Below, one piece after another: positions 12,201 through 24,300 of a stretch of 64,000 nucleotides of DNA. Origin of the DNA: Phycomyces nitens (taxonomy: Eukaryota > Mucoromycota > Mucoromycetes > Mucorales > Phycomycetaceae); the NCBI GenBank assembly GCA_022702545.1, contig JAHRBC010000001.1:6262001-6326000 (forward strand), in the 5' to 3' direction. Numbering within the stretch: position 1 is the first letter of the stretch; each line of letters begins with the position of its first letter. Under the pieces are notes generated by a model that worked only from the letters and a program-made list of their open reading frames with translations, ran no database searches and was not told where the DNA came from. Made by a program: the position numbers and the translations under genes.

Positions 12201-12280
12201 ACCAATGTGTAGCCTTGGCCATTGTTGTTGCATCTATTGCAATAGCACTTGGTGTTGTAAAAAGTATTTGAAGATGACAT
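9201..12280 (-). pseudogene. Element B Tnp2-like transposase, frameshifted
   Basis: Exons 12280-12133 (148 nt, as in A and C), 12069-12037, 11979-11770 and 11679-9201. The exon-1 zinc-like motif (CYCNRC...QRHSKRAR) and the Tnp2 core (NIDWFQPFD, DIPAARKTSGF, IDPMHNLFLGTAKR, GPVYGYWLFGFKRYNG) are present. Near 11394-11398 the frame breaks. The upstream frame ends in TGA shortly after, while the downstream frame restores a CVFTKVGARLTCNCK-like stretch matching A. Total exon length is 3n+2, consistent with a single deleted base. An unrecognised intron is less likely because A and C are continuous here. The frame downstream of the break is fully open. Confidence 0.85.
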
Positions 12281-14806
12281 TGTGTTTGTGTTTATAATGT
12301 TAAAACAAAAAGGAAACGAGTGTTACATATACTTTATTTATTAATATTTTATAGTGGTAAAAAAGCAACGTTGTTTTATTCTTTTTAATCAAGCCAATGG
12401 GGTCAAGCAAAAGAACGTTTTTAATCAGAACACAAAAAAAGGTGTTGAGCTGCAAATTTGCCCTAATTTTCCTCAGGTAGACAGCTTTGCTCACACATGA
12501 GTATTCAGACCCATTTTTCCAGTGTGTAAGTTGGTGAAGGAGTCGTCTGTTGGTGCCTTGGCCCCAAAAAGGGTGTTTGTCTATCAATCCGTCAAGCATG
12601 CTATGAAGACACTCTTTCTTCGCCCTGGCTTTGAGGCCAGAATCAGACACTGGAACTCAGATCTCAAGATTCCACAGACAATGTGCGATGTCTACGACGG
12701 CGCCATGTGGAAGGACGTCAAGGACATCAACGGCGCCCAGTTTACAGCGGATCCGCGCTCCCTCATGTTGGCTCTCAACATCGACTGGTTCCAACCTTTC
12801 GATGGTGTGGTGTACTCTTGTGGTGCCATTTATTTGGTCATCAATAATCTACCTCGGGAGGAGCGATTCAAGCCAGAAAACACCATCCTCATTGGTCTTA
12901 TGCCTGGACCAAAAGAGCCAAAGTCAGAGGAGATCAACCACTACCTGGAGCCGTTGGTAGATGAGTTGAACGAGCTCTATGTTGGAATGAATATTCCAAC
13001 ATTTGAGAGGCCAACTGGTGCCAGTGTCCGTGCTGCACTAATGATGGTGGCGTGTGACATCCCAGCAGCAAGAAAGACCAGTGGATTCACCGCCCACAAC
13101 AGCACATGCGCATGCTACAAATGCAATCATCAGTTCTCTCGTCTGGAAGGCACGACCAGTGTAGATTTCCGCGGTTTCGAGTTTGCTGAGTGGAGGCTTG
13201 CGAGTGGTGCTGAAAACCGGGTGCATGCTGAGGTGTGGAAAAGTGCAAGTACATCCTCAGAAAGACATCAGCTGGAGGTCGAAAATGGTGTTCGATGGTC
13301 GCAGCTGCATCGTCTTGGATACTTTGATCTAGTACGTGGAACGATCATCGATCCCATGCACAATCTCTTTCTGGGCACGGCAAAAAGAATGGTGGAAAAG
13401 TGGACTGCCAGTGGTCTGATCGTAGACAGGGATCTTCGCGAGATGCAGAAGATAGCCGAGACCATGGTACTGCCTGTTGGCTACAGCATGCTGAAGACGA
13501 AGATTGGCAAGGGGTTCCCCAGGATGAAAGCTGACGAATGGAAGTCGTGGGTATTGGTGTACTCTCCGGTTTTGCTGAAGTACGTTCTTCCACCAGCAAA
13601 CTTTGCCAACTGGATCGATTTCGTGGACGCATGTCGTATTCTGGTCAAGCCAACAATAACGTATGATGATGTCGAGTCAGCTCACCTCCATCTCCAGCAA
13701 TTCTGTCAATCGTGCGAAACGCTTTACCCTGCTACAATCCTCACCTGCAATATGCACCTGCACCTCCATCTTCGCGACACCGTTCGTGATTTTGGACCCG
13801 TGTACGGTTATTGGCTCTTTGGGTTTGAGAGATTCAATGGCTTGTTAAAGAATATTAACACGAACAGAAGAGATGGGTTTGAGATGACCTATATGCGAAA
13901 CTTCCTGGAAGATGCATACAAGAGTGACTATGTCAATGCCGTTTTTCCCAATTCGAGCCAAGTCCTCTTTTCTCCTGTTCTCCAGAAACTCACGTCCACC
14001 ACACCCACCATCCTCTCCTCTCCCTCTACAACCTACTGCACATTTGACTTGCAAGACTTTCTTCGACTCTCCAACGATGCAACAATTCTTGTCAAAGGCA
14101 ATGAACCGCTCCCTCCGTCTGCATTTCCTCTCTTGACCAGTAAGCCTTCCTCAATAAGTGATGTCCACTATCCTTTTTTGTTGGAGTATTACAAGAAGCA
14201 GTATGACATTCCAGACCTAGTGGACTATCGTCACGCCTCCCTCTCGCCGTTTTTCGTTGATAATCAGATTGGCAAACTGAAATCAATTGATATTCTAGGC
14301 CAAACATACGTTGGCAAGAATAGTTCTGTCAGTCGTGGGTCTTTTGTCCAGGCACTGTTCCTTGGCAGATACGGCGACCATGCAAATGCGTATACTGGCC
14401 AAATCCAGTATATGTTTACTCATTCCTTCATGCCACCAACCAACCAGACAATCTGCTCAAGTCATGGAATCCAGCACACCGAGCATGTTTTTGCATTTGT
14501 CCGATGGCTTCCTCTGTCTTCAGATAGATCACGAGAAGACGATGGTGTGGACATTTGCCTGCCTGAATTTTCAGATGATGACTATCAGTGCATCCTGCCT
14601 GTTCATCGCATCTTGCTTGAGGTGGCCACTGCCAAATATACAAAGAACAATGAGACGACAACACTAGTCATTCCTCTGCCAAAAAAGCAATATGCTTAAA
14701 TAAATAAATAAAAACATCTTTCCTCCAAGGCAAACAATTTTACCTTCTAAGTATGTTATTAAGACAAACTGTAACAATCAGCTTAAGAAGAGTTTTTTTT
14801 AATTTT

Positions 14807-15951
14807 TTAATTGTTTAATTTTTTATTCGTCATCTCTGACGGTCCACTGTGGTGGTGGGGGAGCATGCTGTCAGGGACTGGTTTGGTCACGACACTGTGG
14901 AAGCGTCTTTCCATCAGCTGTCGAGAATTGTTGCCCAAGTCGACACGGGCATACAAGTCAACCATTTCGAGGAAATGGTTGAACTAAAAGGACAATTAGT
15001 TTCTATTTATTATATTTCAAAAACAATAAACTTGGCTGGAAAACAATTTACCTCGTTGCTTCGCCAACTTGGGCGCTTGACGTGAACGATGCGCACACCT
15101 GGAGTCCCAGGTGTCTCATCACCAGACTCGCCATCAGACATTGCTCCTTTCTGAATGAGATTGGAGCAATCCCTACCCATTGCAGCATCAATGGCAGCCT
15201 TGTTCTTGGCATAGGTAAGGCCACGGCGTTTGAGGTGCTATAGATCAATTGGTATTAATATTACTCTTAAAACTAAGCTCTGATTAGAATATAAAACACA
15301 ACTTACATCACCCTCACGAGAAGAGCGCCGTGTCTTTGCCTTTGCGGCATCCCTCTTGCTAGAAGTCTGGGACTCCAGGTGACACCGACTGCGGAAGTGG
15401 TTGTGAACCTTTTCACGGATGTCACTGTTTTGCAACCTGGGGTCCCGAGACCTTTGCACCAGGAAGGCCATTAGGTTGTCCACCAACTCTTTATTTGGAC
15501 TGTCGTTGAAGAAGACCTTGGTGTTCCACCTGGGCTTCCTGTTGTTGGCCTCAATTTCGGCCTGGTCATTCGACCTGAACCTTGGCGTCCACATGTAGCC
15601 ATGAATAAGTCTCTATTTTATAGCATTAAATTAGTGAATTATTATTACTCTGTTACTTACAATCACTTCCGTGAGGTCCTTTGGTTTTGGCTCAGGAAGA
15701 ACATTGCCAGTAGTGCTGACAACTGGGGCCACAGCAACAGGAACCACTGGCCCAGCATTTGAAGGCTGACCAGTGTTGGTGTTGCCTCCAACATTGGTAC
15801 CACTTTGGCCGTTCATGGTGGTATATGCTTGTTTGAGAAAGCCTACGTCGTTGCTTATTGTCAAGACAGTTTGCTTCATAGCAATTATCTCCTCCATCAT
15901 CCGAGGATTCTCTGCATTGGGCTGAGGAGCGAGTGCGCGTCTGTTTGCCAT
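14807..15951 (-). CDS. Element A accessory protein (319 aa, four exons)
   Basis: Exons 15951-15661, 15612-15307 (306 nt), 15237-15052 (186 nt) and 14983-14807 join in phase 0 to 960 nt. Exon 1 begins MANRRALAPQP and has coiled-coil-like spacing. Exon 2 shows W.PRFRS, NNRKPRWN, SPNKELVD and DIREKV. Exon 3 shows MSDGESGDE and RPSWRSNE. Exon 4 begins FNHFLEMVD. Same family as the B, C and D proteins, and the gene is intact. It converges on the transposase (stop to stop about 110 bp) and diverges from the micro-exon array. Function unknown; possibly a DNA-binding partner of the transposase. Confidence 0.8.
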
Positions 15952-16157
15952 TGTCTAAAGAATATTAAAATAGTCAGTGTCAATTATATTATACTGTGTC
16001 TGGATTTAATATAAATGATATTCTTTACTTGTAACTAAAAAGATAATAAGATGATGAGAACACAAAAGAGTGAGAAAGAACAAGTCAATTATACGAAAAG
16101 CATATTATATATTAATAGCCATATACATGGCTGTATCCAAAAAGACTTCTTGTAGAC

Positions 16158-16507
16158 TATCAGAGTTGATATCGGCAATCAAAATTGTCCTTTATTAATT
16201 AACTAGTGAGTTGGTCTCTTTGGATAAAGAAAAAGACTTTGTAAAATCGGTTTTTATATATATATACTTTGGGTTTATTCTATAACACAATTAATATTAC
16301 TATTCATTTAGCTTTAAATCTATTTGTCTATATATTTTATTCTGTTTAAATTATACAGGCTCTTTAACAATAAACATTATCCATCTATCCCGAAAACCTT
16401 ATTCTTTGAACCAAACGATTCTTGATAGTGTTGATTACACAGCTTTTTTTCACATTGATTCTGCGCCTTTATTGTAAGCCCAAGAAAATAATAAACAGCA
16501 GACTGAA
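16158..16507 (+). repeat. Degenerate solo LTR inside element A
   Basis: About 350 bp resembling the solo LTR at 2017-2393: the start TATCAGAGTTGATATCGGCAA corresponds to its TGTCAGAGTTGACATCGGC, and the tail is CAGACTGAAA. Element B is colinear with A on both sides but lacks the block (near 7340-7400), so it is an insertion. The terminal TG and CA are mutated and no target duplication is clear, so it is old. Confidence 0.5.
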
Positions 16508-16668
16508 ACCTAGCAAAGCATATTAATCGCTCAGGATATATTTTGGATTCCATCCATTACACCTATTCTGTCTCTATTTCAAATTCGATGTGGGCCCTTG
16601 TAATTAATCTCTCTTTTTCCCTATATCCGCGCCAATTTACTTTTCTCTTTACACTCCCATAAACACAG

Positions 16669-17645
16669 GCTGATTCCGATGCATCCTTTCCACATTGCCC
16701 ATCCAGGTTAACAATCATCAGTTAAACTCTCTGTAATCTTATAATTTATTCTGACTCTCTCTCTTTCTATCAATCTTATAGACCTCTTTGACTCACACAT
16801 CTCATTATATTATACTGTCATCGGGACCATGGTAAAAAGTCTTTTCAAATCAAAATTTTCCTTATCTGACTTTGTTTACTCTGCAATAGACCACCCCTGC
16901 CATTCACCCCATCTGCCTCTTCCATAATCTACGGCTGCTATCATGATGGTAATGCCGTTTCTTGTTCTTTATACTTTTCTATAATATTATTTCCGTTTGC
17001 TCTTTTTATCTTATAGCCCTATTCCACCCGCATGGCCTATTATATAGCACCATCATCAGTGCCCAGGTAAAAAAAAACTTTTTTGTGTCAAAAAAAAATA
17101 ATTTTCTTTTCTAACGTTGCTTATTCTAATTTAGGCTATCACCATCACTGTCCACCCCATCTGCCTCTCTCATCATCTACGACTGGTTATCATAATGGTA
17201 ATGCCGTTTCTTGGCCTTTATTCTTTTCCATAATATTATTCTGGCTATTTACTAATAATTTTTTATACTCTTAACAAGACACTATTATTGGCCGCCATAT
17301 ACCATCCCTCTACTATAATCACCAACTCTGTTTTTGGTATGTAAATAAATTTTTCTATCACTCAATTCACCCATATTAATTTATTTTATCCCATCTCTAG
17401 TCAATCCAATCATACAAGATGCCATGTCACACAATTCAGCCCCTCTTTGTCCATTCTTATCCAATCTTTGCAATGTAAGTATAATATCCCTCGCATCTTG
17501 AATAGCACCCGCACTCTTGAATATATATCGCTAATATAACTTTTATTATATCAGAACACTACCGCAACCACCTAAATTGCCGCCAGACCCTATTTTCAGG
17601 TATTGTTCAGTAGAGAAGCACCCGATCCAAGTAGTATCAAGTAGG
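16669..17645 (+). other. Element A micro-exon array (third transcription unit)
   Basis: Exon-like blocks with GT...AG borders: 16669-16706, 16782-16831 (50), 16890-16948 (59), 17017-17066 (50), 17135-17197 (63), 17279-17336 (58), 17401-17474 (74), 17555 to about 17645. Intervening gaps are about 57-81 nt. The 50/59-63 pair is duplicated in tandem. Order and lengths match B. The 63-58-74 run is open in one frame, but the last block then hits TAA where B has CAA, and the 50-nt blocks shift the frame. Coding potential is uncertain. It lies between the accessory gene and the right end, on the transposase strand. Confidence 0.55.
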
Positions 17646-18183
17646 CTGGTAGAAGCGGCAAGGATAGACCGTAATAGTATTAGAACTCGTGTATAGAACC
17701 ATTCTATTCTTTCCAATAAACACAAATATAAACCATAAACAACCTAATAAGTACGGGATATAAAATAATTGAGAGTATATCACTGGTCGAGAGTAATAAA
17801 GAGGATACCAAAATCAATAAATAATGGGCTATCTACTGTAGGCAAAGTACCTTATACTACAGTTATGTGACTTCTCAAGGGTGTAGGCAAAGGAACCTCG
17901 CCATTTTATTTTTAATAGACTTATTGAATATAATAAAATTAAAACTGAGATTTGCATAGGTAATTCTGGTATTCACTTCAAGTTGACATATTAAGAATAC
18001 TAACTCCCCTTACTAGCATCACCCCTAGTGGACTAAACACCAGTGTTTAGCGCGAAAATGCTCAGGCACCAAAGGTACCTTGTGCACTAGGCATTTGTTC
18101 ACATAAACTCCAGTATATACCTTACCTTTGTCCAGGAATATACCTACCTATATACCAGTGTATATCAAATGGTTTTCCCAGTG
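17646..18183. other. Element A right subterminal region
   Basis: Non-coding. After sequence shared with B it becomes unique, with short repeats such as GTATATACCAGTGTATA near the end (18120-18183) that echo ACACTGG motifs at the left end (4541-4550). These are plausible transposase-binding sites. No gene is seen. Confidence 0.45.
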
Positions 18184-18186
18184 TAT

Positions 18187-18816
18187 ATTGCTGTAAAGTC
18201 AGCTCATAAGATTTAAAACTAATTTGAATATAATGGTAATTGGCAGAATGAGTACATCATTAAGAAAACAATATGCATATTCTACAGAGATTCCCAGGTG
18301 GGGAGGTGGGGAACGACAAACTTTAGTATAATATAGCTGTAAAAAATTTTCACCTTTTTTTAGTGTCTGAAAAATTATGAGATGAGTGTTTCATTCCTTG
18401 ATTAAAGATAGCAGAGCTGAAGATGTGGTATACAAGATTCCAATCGGATGTTTATGTCATTGACAACCTTACATAAGGGAGGGTCATTTAGTTTTACTTT
18501 AAAAAAGTAGAGCAAAGAAAATAAAAGAAATATAAACTAACCTCGGCGTAATACAGCTATAAAAAAATTTCATTTTTTTTGGTGCTTGAAAAAGGGCGAG
18601 ATGTGTGTTTCATTCCTAGATTAAAAACAACAGAGCTGAAGATGTGGTATACAAGATGCCAATCGGGCATTTATTAAGGTGGCAATCTTACGTGATGGAG
18701 AGTTATTCGATTTTATTTCAAAGGAGAGGACCAAAGCAAAGATAAAACAGCTAAAGGAAAAGAGGAAAAGAAAAAGTGCGCTAAAACATATACTAAAAAT
18801 ATGAGAGAACCAATAA
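18187..18816. other. X1 middle segment between A and Y
   Basis: 630 bp of X1 that aligns with 62047-62676 of X2 without a large gap. No convincing ORF. It ends at the AA target duplication of element Y (18815-18816). Confidence 0.7.
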
Positions 18817-19516
18817 CACACCCACTGATTTTTTACACGTTTTAAGCAATTATTTCGCTAAAAAAAATTATTATTGGCTGTGAGTTTGTAATCACTGTTT
18901 TTTTGTACTTTTGGTCTATTTTTTGATATATTTTTTAATCTCCTATGCTTTTCTGGGGGTTTATCTTAAAATAAATAATAGCTAACCAATTATATTTTAT
19001 CACTGATATTGAAGCATTTTTACTGGATAATAAAAAGATGGGCATTCAGAATTAACGACCAATAGGAACCGAATTTTGATACATTAATTACATGAATGTT
19101 TCCATGCCCATTAACGACAAAGCCAAAGTCCATAACCTCTTTGCATTTCAGAGTTGTATCCACAGGGATAATCTCACAAGGTCAGATATGCGGGTTTCCA
19201 CAAGAATCAGTGCAAAAACCAGGAAGAGAAGAGCAAATATCATAGTCGGCTGTAACTAACGAGTACTTTTGCAAGCTAAAAGATCCATCTTGATTTCTCA
19301 AGACTTTACCAAGCAACAAGGTATTGTCATGCAAAAAGAGTCCAGTTAAGCCATCAACTACTTGGGACTTGTTGATATAGTAGCTGTCGGTTTGGTTCTT
19401 TCGAGCACCAAAGAAGTGCTTGTTGAAATCCACGTTTTCAGTCTGCAATCTTTGGATCAGAGAACCACTTTCGCCACGGACTAGGCATTCTTTCTTGACA
19501 CCATTTTCTTTCCAGG

Positions 19517-19896
19517 TGTTAAATCAGAGGAAAACAAAGCACGGACAAGAGTACGGTGAGACTTTGTTTATTAAGAGAGAAAGAATTTGTGAATAAGATG
19601 AAGACTATTGCTATTCGTATTGTGCGTTTATATAGACATTGAGATGAGTGCTAGTGATGATATGATGATATCATGTAATGTCTGTTCTCTCTACCAACTA
19701 TTAGATATGACTTGTTATTTTACTTAGTACTATTAACCAGTGTGTTAGTACTAGTTGTTAGTGTGTCTTTACGTATGAATAATGTATTTGGAAAGGTACA
19801 CTCTTTAGTGCACTTCCAGTAGGTCGGTTATTCAATATGTTTCAATATTGGTAATTTGTGTTAATGTTTCAATCTATGATTATGTTGGATACAACA
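19517..19896 (-). repeat. Retro-1 3' LTR
   Basis: 380 bp, TGTTGTATCC...TTTAACA on the minus strand. Identical by eye to the 5' LTR. It contains CTATATAAACGC as a likely TATA box. Confidence 0.95.
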
Positions 19897-19975
19897 TTAC
19901 CCCCCTCCAGGTTGGAACAACCGTTTGAATTGCTGTGGGAGCATATGTAAGGATACACTGTAGCATTCGTTGAGT

Positions 19976-21382
19976 TCAGTTGCGTCTGCATTTACTGGAT
20001 CGTGTAGGTTCTTGGGATGACATGGTGCGCTTGTTATGTTTGATCGTAGATTGTTTCTGAGGTTGTTCAGCACCTCGTCTTTGCCAGTATTTGTCAATAA
20101 TGCTCAAATCGTTGAAGTGACTGGTTGGTTCCCAAGTGTCTTGATCTGGTGTATAGTTTTTCCAACGTACTCTGTAAAGATAGTCGCCTTTGTCTTTACG
20201 ATGGTCAATGATGGCTTGTATCTCGTAGAAATTGTCAGAAGAGATAACGGTATCTTGGGATATCAGCTTAATTTGCGAGGGCGGAATGTTTCTTGATAAA
20301 AGTGCGCCCGTTTCGTCTTGCAAGATGTAGCTGCCTCCTTTTGTTCTGCCCTTGACTGTGAATGGTCCCTCATATCTTGGATCGGTCTTGGATTTTTTGA
20401 GGATATTCTTGATCATCACGTTGCTGTCATTGGGAAACTCCATTATGATATTATGGCCCTTATCGTGTCTTCCCTTGTCTGCTGCTTGTGTGGCCTTGAT
20501 ACGTTCTCGGATAGCAGGGAATACGACAGTCTCCATTTGTTCGATACGGTCCTTTCTTTCTTTTAGACAGTTTGGAGAAGTGTGTGTACTTTCCGTTTTT
20601 CGGTAGTCAGAGAAATCGGTCGGTTGTCTGGCAAACATGAGAGTGAAGGGACGTGTGCCATGTAGTTTAGCATGTTTGCTGTTTATGGCCAGTTGCGTAC
20701 TTGGGATGTATAAATCCCAGTCTTGCTTTGCTCCTTGTGTTCTCTTGTTTATGACTTCCTTTGCCGTGTGTACCCATTTCTCAGCCACACCATTTGCTCT
20801 CGGATGATATGGGGTCACTAGGCGATGATCGATTCCTGCTGCCTGGGTGAATGTCTTGACGAGTTCATTGACAAACTCGGTACCGTTGTCTGACTGTAGG
20901 ATCTTAGGTAATCCATAGTCACAGAAGATCTGAACAAGTTGTCTTGCAATTGTTAAGGATGTCTTGTCGGGAATTGCGCGGAGTATACAGAATCGGGAGA
21001 AGATGTCAACCATTACTAGGATATAATGGTTGCCGTTGTGTGAGGTGGTGTATGGACCAGCAAGATCAATGGCCCAGTGTTTACCTGGTTGACTGGCAGT
21101 AATAGGTTTCAGCGGATGATAACCGTGTTTTGTGACATTGAATCGTTGACAGTTCAAGCAGTTCTTTACCGTTGCTGTGGCGTCTTGCTTGAGGTTAGTC
21201 CAGTGGAGTCCATCACTGTGTATAGCATTGACTATAGCATCTGTACCAAAGTGGCCGAGTAGATGTGCTTGATTGAGGATATGCTGTCTGTCTTTGATTG
21301 GTGGTGTAATCATTTCGCTTGTGTTGTGCATTCGTTGAAGGGCATGTGATGGTTTCTGTACTGCTTTTGCCGGATGCTTCAT
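19976..21382 (-). CDS. pol: Retro-1 integrase with chromodomain
   Basis: A 468-residue ORF. Residues about 30-80 hold the HHCC zinc site (H..H...CLNC). The catalytic core has its acidic residues in WAIDLAGP, LQSDNGTEF and HPRANGVAEKW. The C-terminal region about 375-430 is a chromodomain (IIDHRKDKGDYLYRVRWKNY, then WEP). The chromodomain would direct insertion to marked chromatin. It is in the -1 frame relative to the upstream RT/RNase H ORF. The two frames overlap for about 100 nt (to about 21492), so the ATG at 21382 may not be the true start and a frameshift fusion is possible. Confidence 0.88.
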   Translation of the reverse strand: MKHPAKAVQKPSHALQRMHNTSEMITPPIKDRQHILNQAHLLGHFGTDAIVNAIHSDGLHWTNLKQDATATVKNCLNCQRFNVTKHGYHPLKPITASQPGKHWAIDLAGPYTTSHNGNHYILVMVDIFSRFCILRAIPDKTSLTIARQLVQIFCDYGLPKILQSDNGTEFVNELVKTFTQAAGIDHRLVTPYHPRANGVAEKWVHTAKEVINKRTQGAKQDWDLYIPSTQLAINSKHAKLHGTRPFTLMFARQPTDFSDYRKTESTHTSPNCLKERKDRIEQMETVVFPAIRERIKATQAADKGRHDKGHNIIMEFPNDSNVMIKNILKKSKTDPRYEGPFTVKGRTKGGSYILQDETGALLSRNIPPSQIKLISQDTVISSDNFYEIQAIIDHRKDKGDYLYRVRWKNYTPDQDTWEPTSHFNDLSIIDKYWQRRGAEQPQKQSTIKHNKRTMSSQEPTRSSKCRRN

Positions 21383-21390
21383 AGAGGGTT

Positions 21391-24300
21391 CTATGGTTTT
21401 ATCCTCCCCAGCGGTTTTTCCGAGGTGAAAAGGCGTGATAGAGCATCTGGTAAAATATTTGCAATGCCAGGTCTGTGAACTATGTCGTAGTTATAGTCGC
21501 AGAGCACGTCAAGCCAGTTAATCATCATAGGATTGGCGATCTCTTGTGTGTGAAGGTAGGTGAGTGCCTTGTGGTCCGTGTACAACGTGAATTTGTTACC
21601 CCACAGAAACTTGTGGAATTTGGTCAGGGCGTAGACAATACCCAGGAGTTCACGTTTGGTAACGGGATAGTTACGTTCAGACTTGGAGAGAGAGCGAGCC
21701 ATGAAGCCAATGTAACGATATTGGTTGTTGATGATCTGATAGAGCACTGCGCCTATTCCAGTGTTAGAGGCGTCCGTGGCAACCAGGAAAGGCTGATTGG
21801 TGTCCGGGTGGCTTATAACTGGTGCGTGGGTAAGTGCGTGTTTGAGCTTGGAAAAAGCTTGTGTTTGTTCCTCAGTCCATAACCCTTGTAATGAGTCGGC
21901 ATTGCGCAGTTTATCGAGTGGAGATGACAGTTGCGACAAGTTTGGAATATGCTCGCGAAAGTAATTGACGAGACCGAGGAATCTTTGAATGTCTTTGCCA
22001 GACTTGGGTTGAGGCCAGATGTTGGCATTATGAACTTTGCGAGCGTCGAGATCAACACCTCTTGTACTCACAGTGAAACCCAGTAAAGATACAGAAGTTT
22101 GCGCGAAGTGACATTTCTGTGGATTAAGAATGAGGTTGACGTCTGTAAGCTTTTGAACGGCGGTTTGGACGTGTTTAACATGGTCGGTCATGTTAGTGGA
22201 AAAGACTACGATATCATCCACGAAGGCAGTAACATATGGAGTGTCATGGTAAATGAGATTCACAACACGTTGAAACTTGGATGATAAAGGCTTGAGGCCG
22301 AATGGACATCCACGAAACATATACTGATTGCCTTCGAATGTGAATGTGGTCTTGTGTCGATCATCCTCATGAATCTTAAAGCGATGGAATGCACTCTTGA
22401 GGTCGAGAGTGGTGAATATGGTGGCACCTTGTAGCTTGTGGAAGAGCTCGGAAATGAGTGGTAGAGGGAACCTGTCATCTGGCAGCAGAGTGTTGATTGC
22501 TCTGGGATCCAGGCAAGGTCTCTTTCCTGTTGGGTTGCCAAACTCATCTTTCTTGGGTGCGAAGGTAAGTGGGCTATTCCACTTAGTGTTGACGGGTGCA
22601 CGCTGGATTGTGCCGTCAGTTAGCCATTGTTTGATGTGTTTGGCCATCAGTGGTACAAGTTGCAGAGTGATGGGATATTGACGCCAATAGACTACCTGAC
22701 CTGGAGGAGTAGGTAGACGTACGATAGACTCTTTAACTGTACAGAATGAGGAAATGGGGATAGCTTCGTTTGATTTAATAAAGGGTAAAAGAGCCTTCAT
22801 GAAAGTATTATGTTCAGCAGGTGTTCCAGCTGGTGAATTATTGGGTTCTTCTTTTTCAATTATGGGAGTAGGGGCCTGAGGCGCATTAGATCCATACCAA
22901 CTAGTTGCCAGTCCTAACAAATGAATGCCAAGGCTAGGCATCAAGTCTGTACCAATACTAACATCTATATTCTCAGCGAGATCCATAACTTCAAACGAGT
23001 GTGCTATCTTTTTATCATTATATGAAACATTTATTTTATTTGTAACTCCTAGTCTATGGGTTGTAACGTCCTTGGTTGCCAACACGATCTTTCCCTTGCG
23101 GGGAAGTATGGCCCAACCAAATTTGCTACAGATTTTGGTGTTCACCGAACTGATAGTAGCCCCGGTGTCCACCAATGCCCACAGTTGCTCGCCTTCTAAG
23201 GAGATGGGAACAAGATAAGAGTGAGTAGACCGTTGAGAGATATCTACGTTAGTGCTCGTGTACTTACAAGGAGAGCACTGTTCCAAGTCCATTTCCATGG
23301 ACTGGTCATCCTCGGATGAGCTGGCATCCAAGGGAACGAGAGGGTCTTCCACGACGGCGTGGGCAGAACGGACGGCGAAGTGGGGAGCAGAGCCCCGAGC
23401 AGAGCCCAACGTAGAACTGGAAGAGCCAGAGACAGAAGAGCAGCGGTGTCTTGGTGACCAGACTTCACCACACCAGCGACACGGAGAGGACCCAACGTAC
23501 TTGTTGGTGTTGGTGGCGTGCTTCTCCACACGATTACCACCCTTGGTGGCCAGGACGTTCTTGAGAACTCGGCAATCTTCTGAGTCATGGTTTCCCTTGC
23601 CATGCAAGGTACAGCGCTTGACGGCAAAGCGGTCATGACTGTGTGAAGACACACGAGAGGAACCGGCGGAACGGCCAACAGAAGCAGAAGTGGGACCAGA
23701 GGGGGAACGAGCAGGAGAAGCAGAGGCAGAGACAGATGTGGCCGAAGAAGAGGTCACGGACGAAGCAAGAGAACCAGAAGGGCGGCTGGTGATTACCTTG
23801 CTGTAGATGGACCTGGCAAGGGAAGCAGCTTGGTCGATCATGTCTCTTTTCTCCAGAGGCATGTTGACTTGTAGTAGGGACACCTGTCTGGAGAGCTCGG
23901 GGAGCAGGGAACCAGTGTATGCCACAGACATGAGGAGATCATCATTGATCTGGGCTTCCCTGCGCACCCGCTGGAATCTGTCGGTATACTGATTGACGGA
24001 TTCCTTGGGGGACATCTTCATCATCATGAGCTCCTGGGTGAGCTGGACGCGACGCTCCACGTCGTTGATACCATATGCCTTCACAAAGGCACCACGAGCA
24101 AAGGACCAGGGGAGATCGGGAGAACTACGGAGGTAGTCGTCGAACCAGGAACGTTGTTCTCTTGAGAGAACCATGGGGAGAAGACGGTGCCAGTCCTCGT
24201 TGAGGTTGAGGCTGTAGGACAGCAAAACATCCTCAAACTTGTTGAGGCATTCCTCAATAGAGGAATAAGTCTTCTGGGTGCTATCCCACTCGTTTCCCTG

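Larger units (their letters stand above)
5677..12524 (-). mobile_element. Element B: CACTG-ended transposon nested in A
   Basis: Its inverted ends match for 32 bp (CACTGGAAAAATGGGTCTGA...), with target duplication TGT at 5674-5676 and 12525-12527. Length is 6848 bp. It lies opposite to A: transposase and accessory gene converge near 9100 and the micro-exon array lies to the left (6204-7072). The 1.1 kb at 6060-7200 is closely similar, inverted, to 16640-17780 of A, so both are one family. The transposase carries a one-base deletion, so B probably cannot move itself. Confidence 0.93.
4764..14699 (+). pseudogene. Element A Tnp2-like transposase, split by element B
   Basis: Catalyses excision and insertion of the element. 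Exons: 4764-4911, 4970-5005, 5070-5270, then 5348-5676 continuing at 12528-14699 after B. Lengths sum to 2886 nt (961 aa) and stay in frame. Exon 1 holds a Cys-rich, Arg/His-rich motif (CYCTVC...QHHNKRAR), a likely DNA-binding zinc site. Exon 3 is an acidic spacer. Exon 4 carries the Tnp2 core: NIDWFQPFDG, DIPAARKTSGF followed by CYKC, IDPMHNLFLGTAKR, and DFGPVYGYWLFGFER. B sits at TGT (5674-5676 and 12525-12527) inside the CGCK codons, matching CGCQ in element C. The gene is dead only because of B. Its convergent neighbour is the accessory gene. Confidence 0.9.
4520..18183 (+). mobile_element. Element A: CACTG-ended DNA transposon (host of B)
   Basis: The ends are CACTGGAAAAAC (4520) and GTTTTCCCAGTG (to 18183), flanked by TAT at 4517-4519 and 18184-18186. 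The empty site in X2 near 62045 has one copy of the target. Removing nested B gives 6813 bp. Layout from left: four-exon transposase (plus), convergent accessory gene (minus), micro-exon array (plus), right end. Apart from B and a degenerate solo LTR at 16158-16507, its genes look undamaged, so A was probably active until B landed in it. Confidence 0.9.

Noticed and set aside
23244..23678. Alternative ORFs within Retro-1 gag on both strands
   Set aside because: Shadows of the Ser-rich gag linker in other frames; the main 1083-codon frame explains the region.
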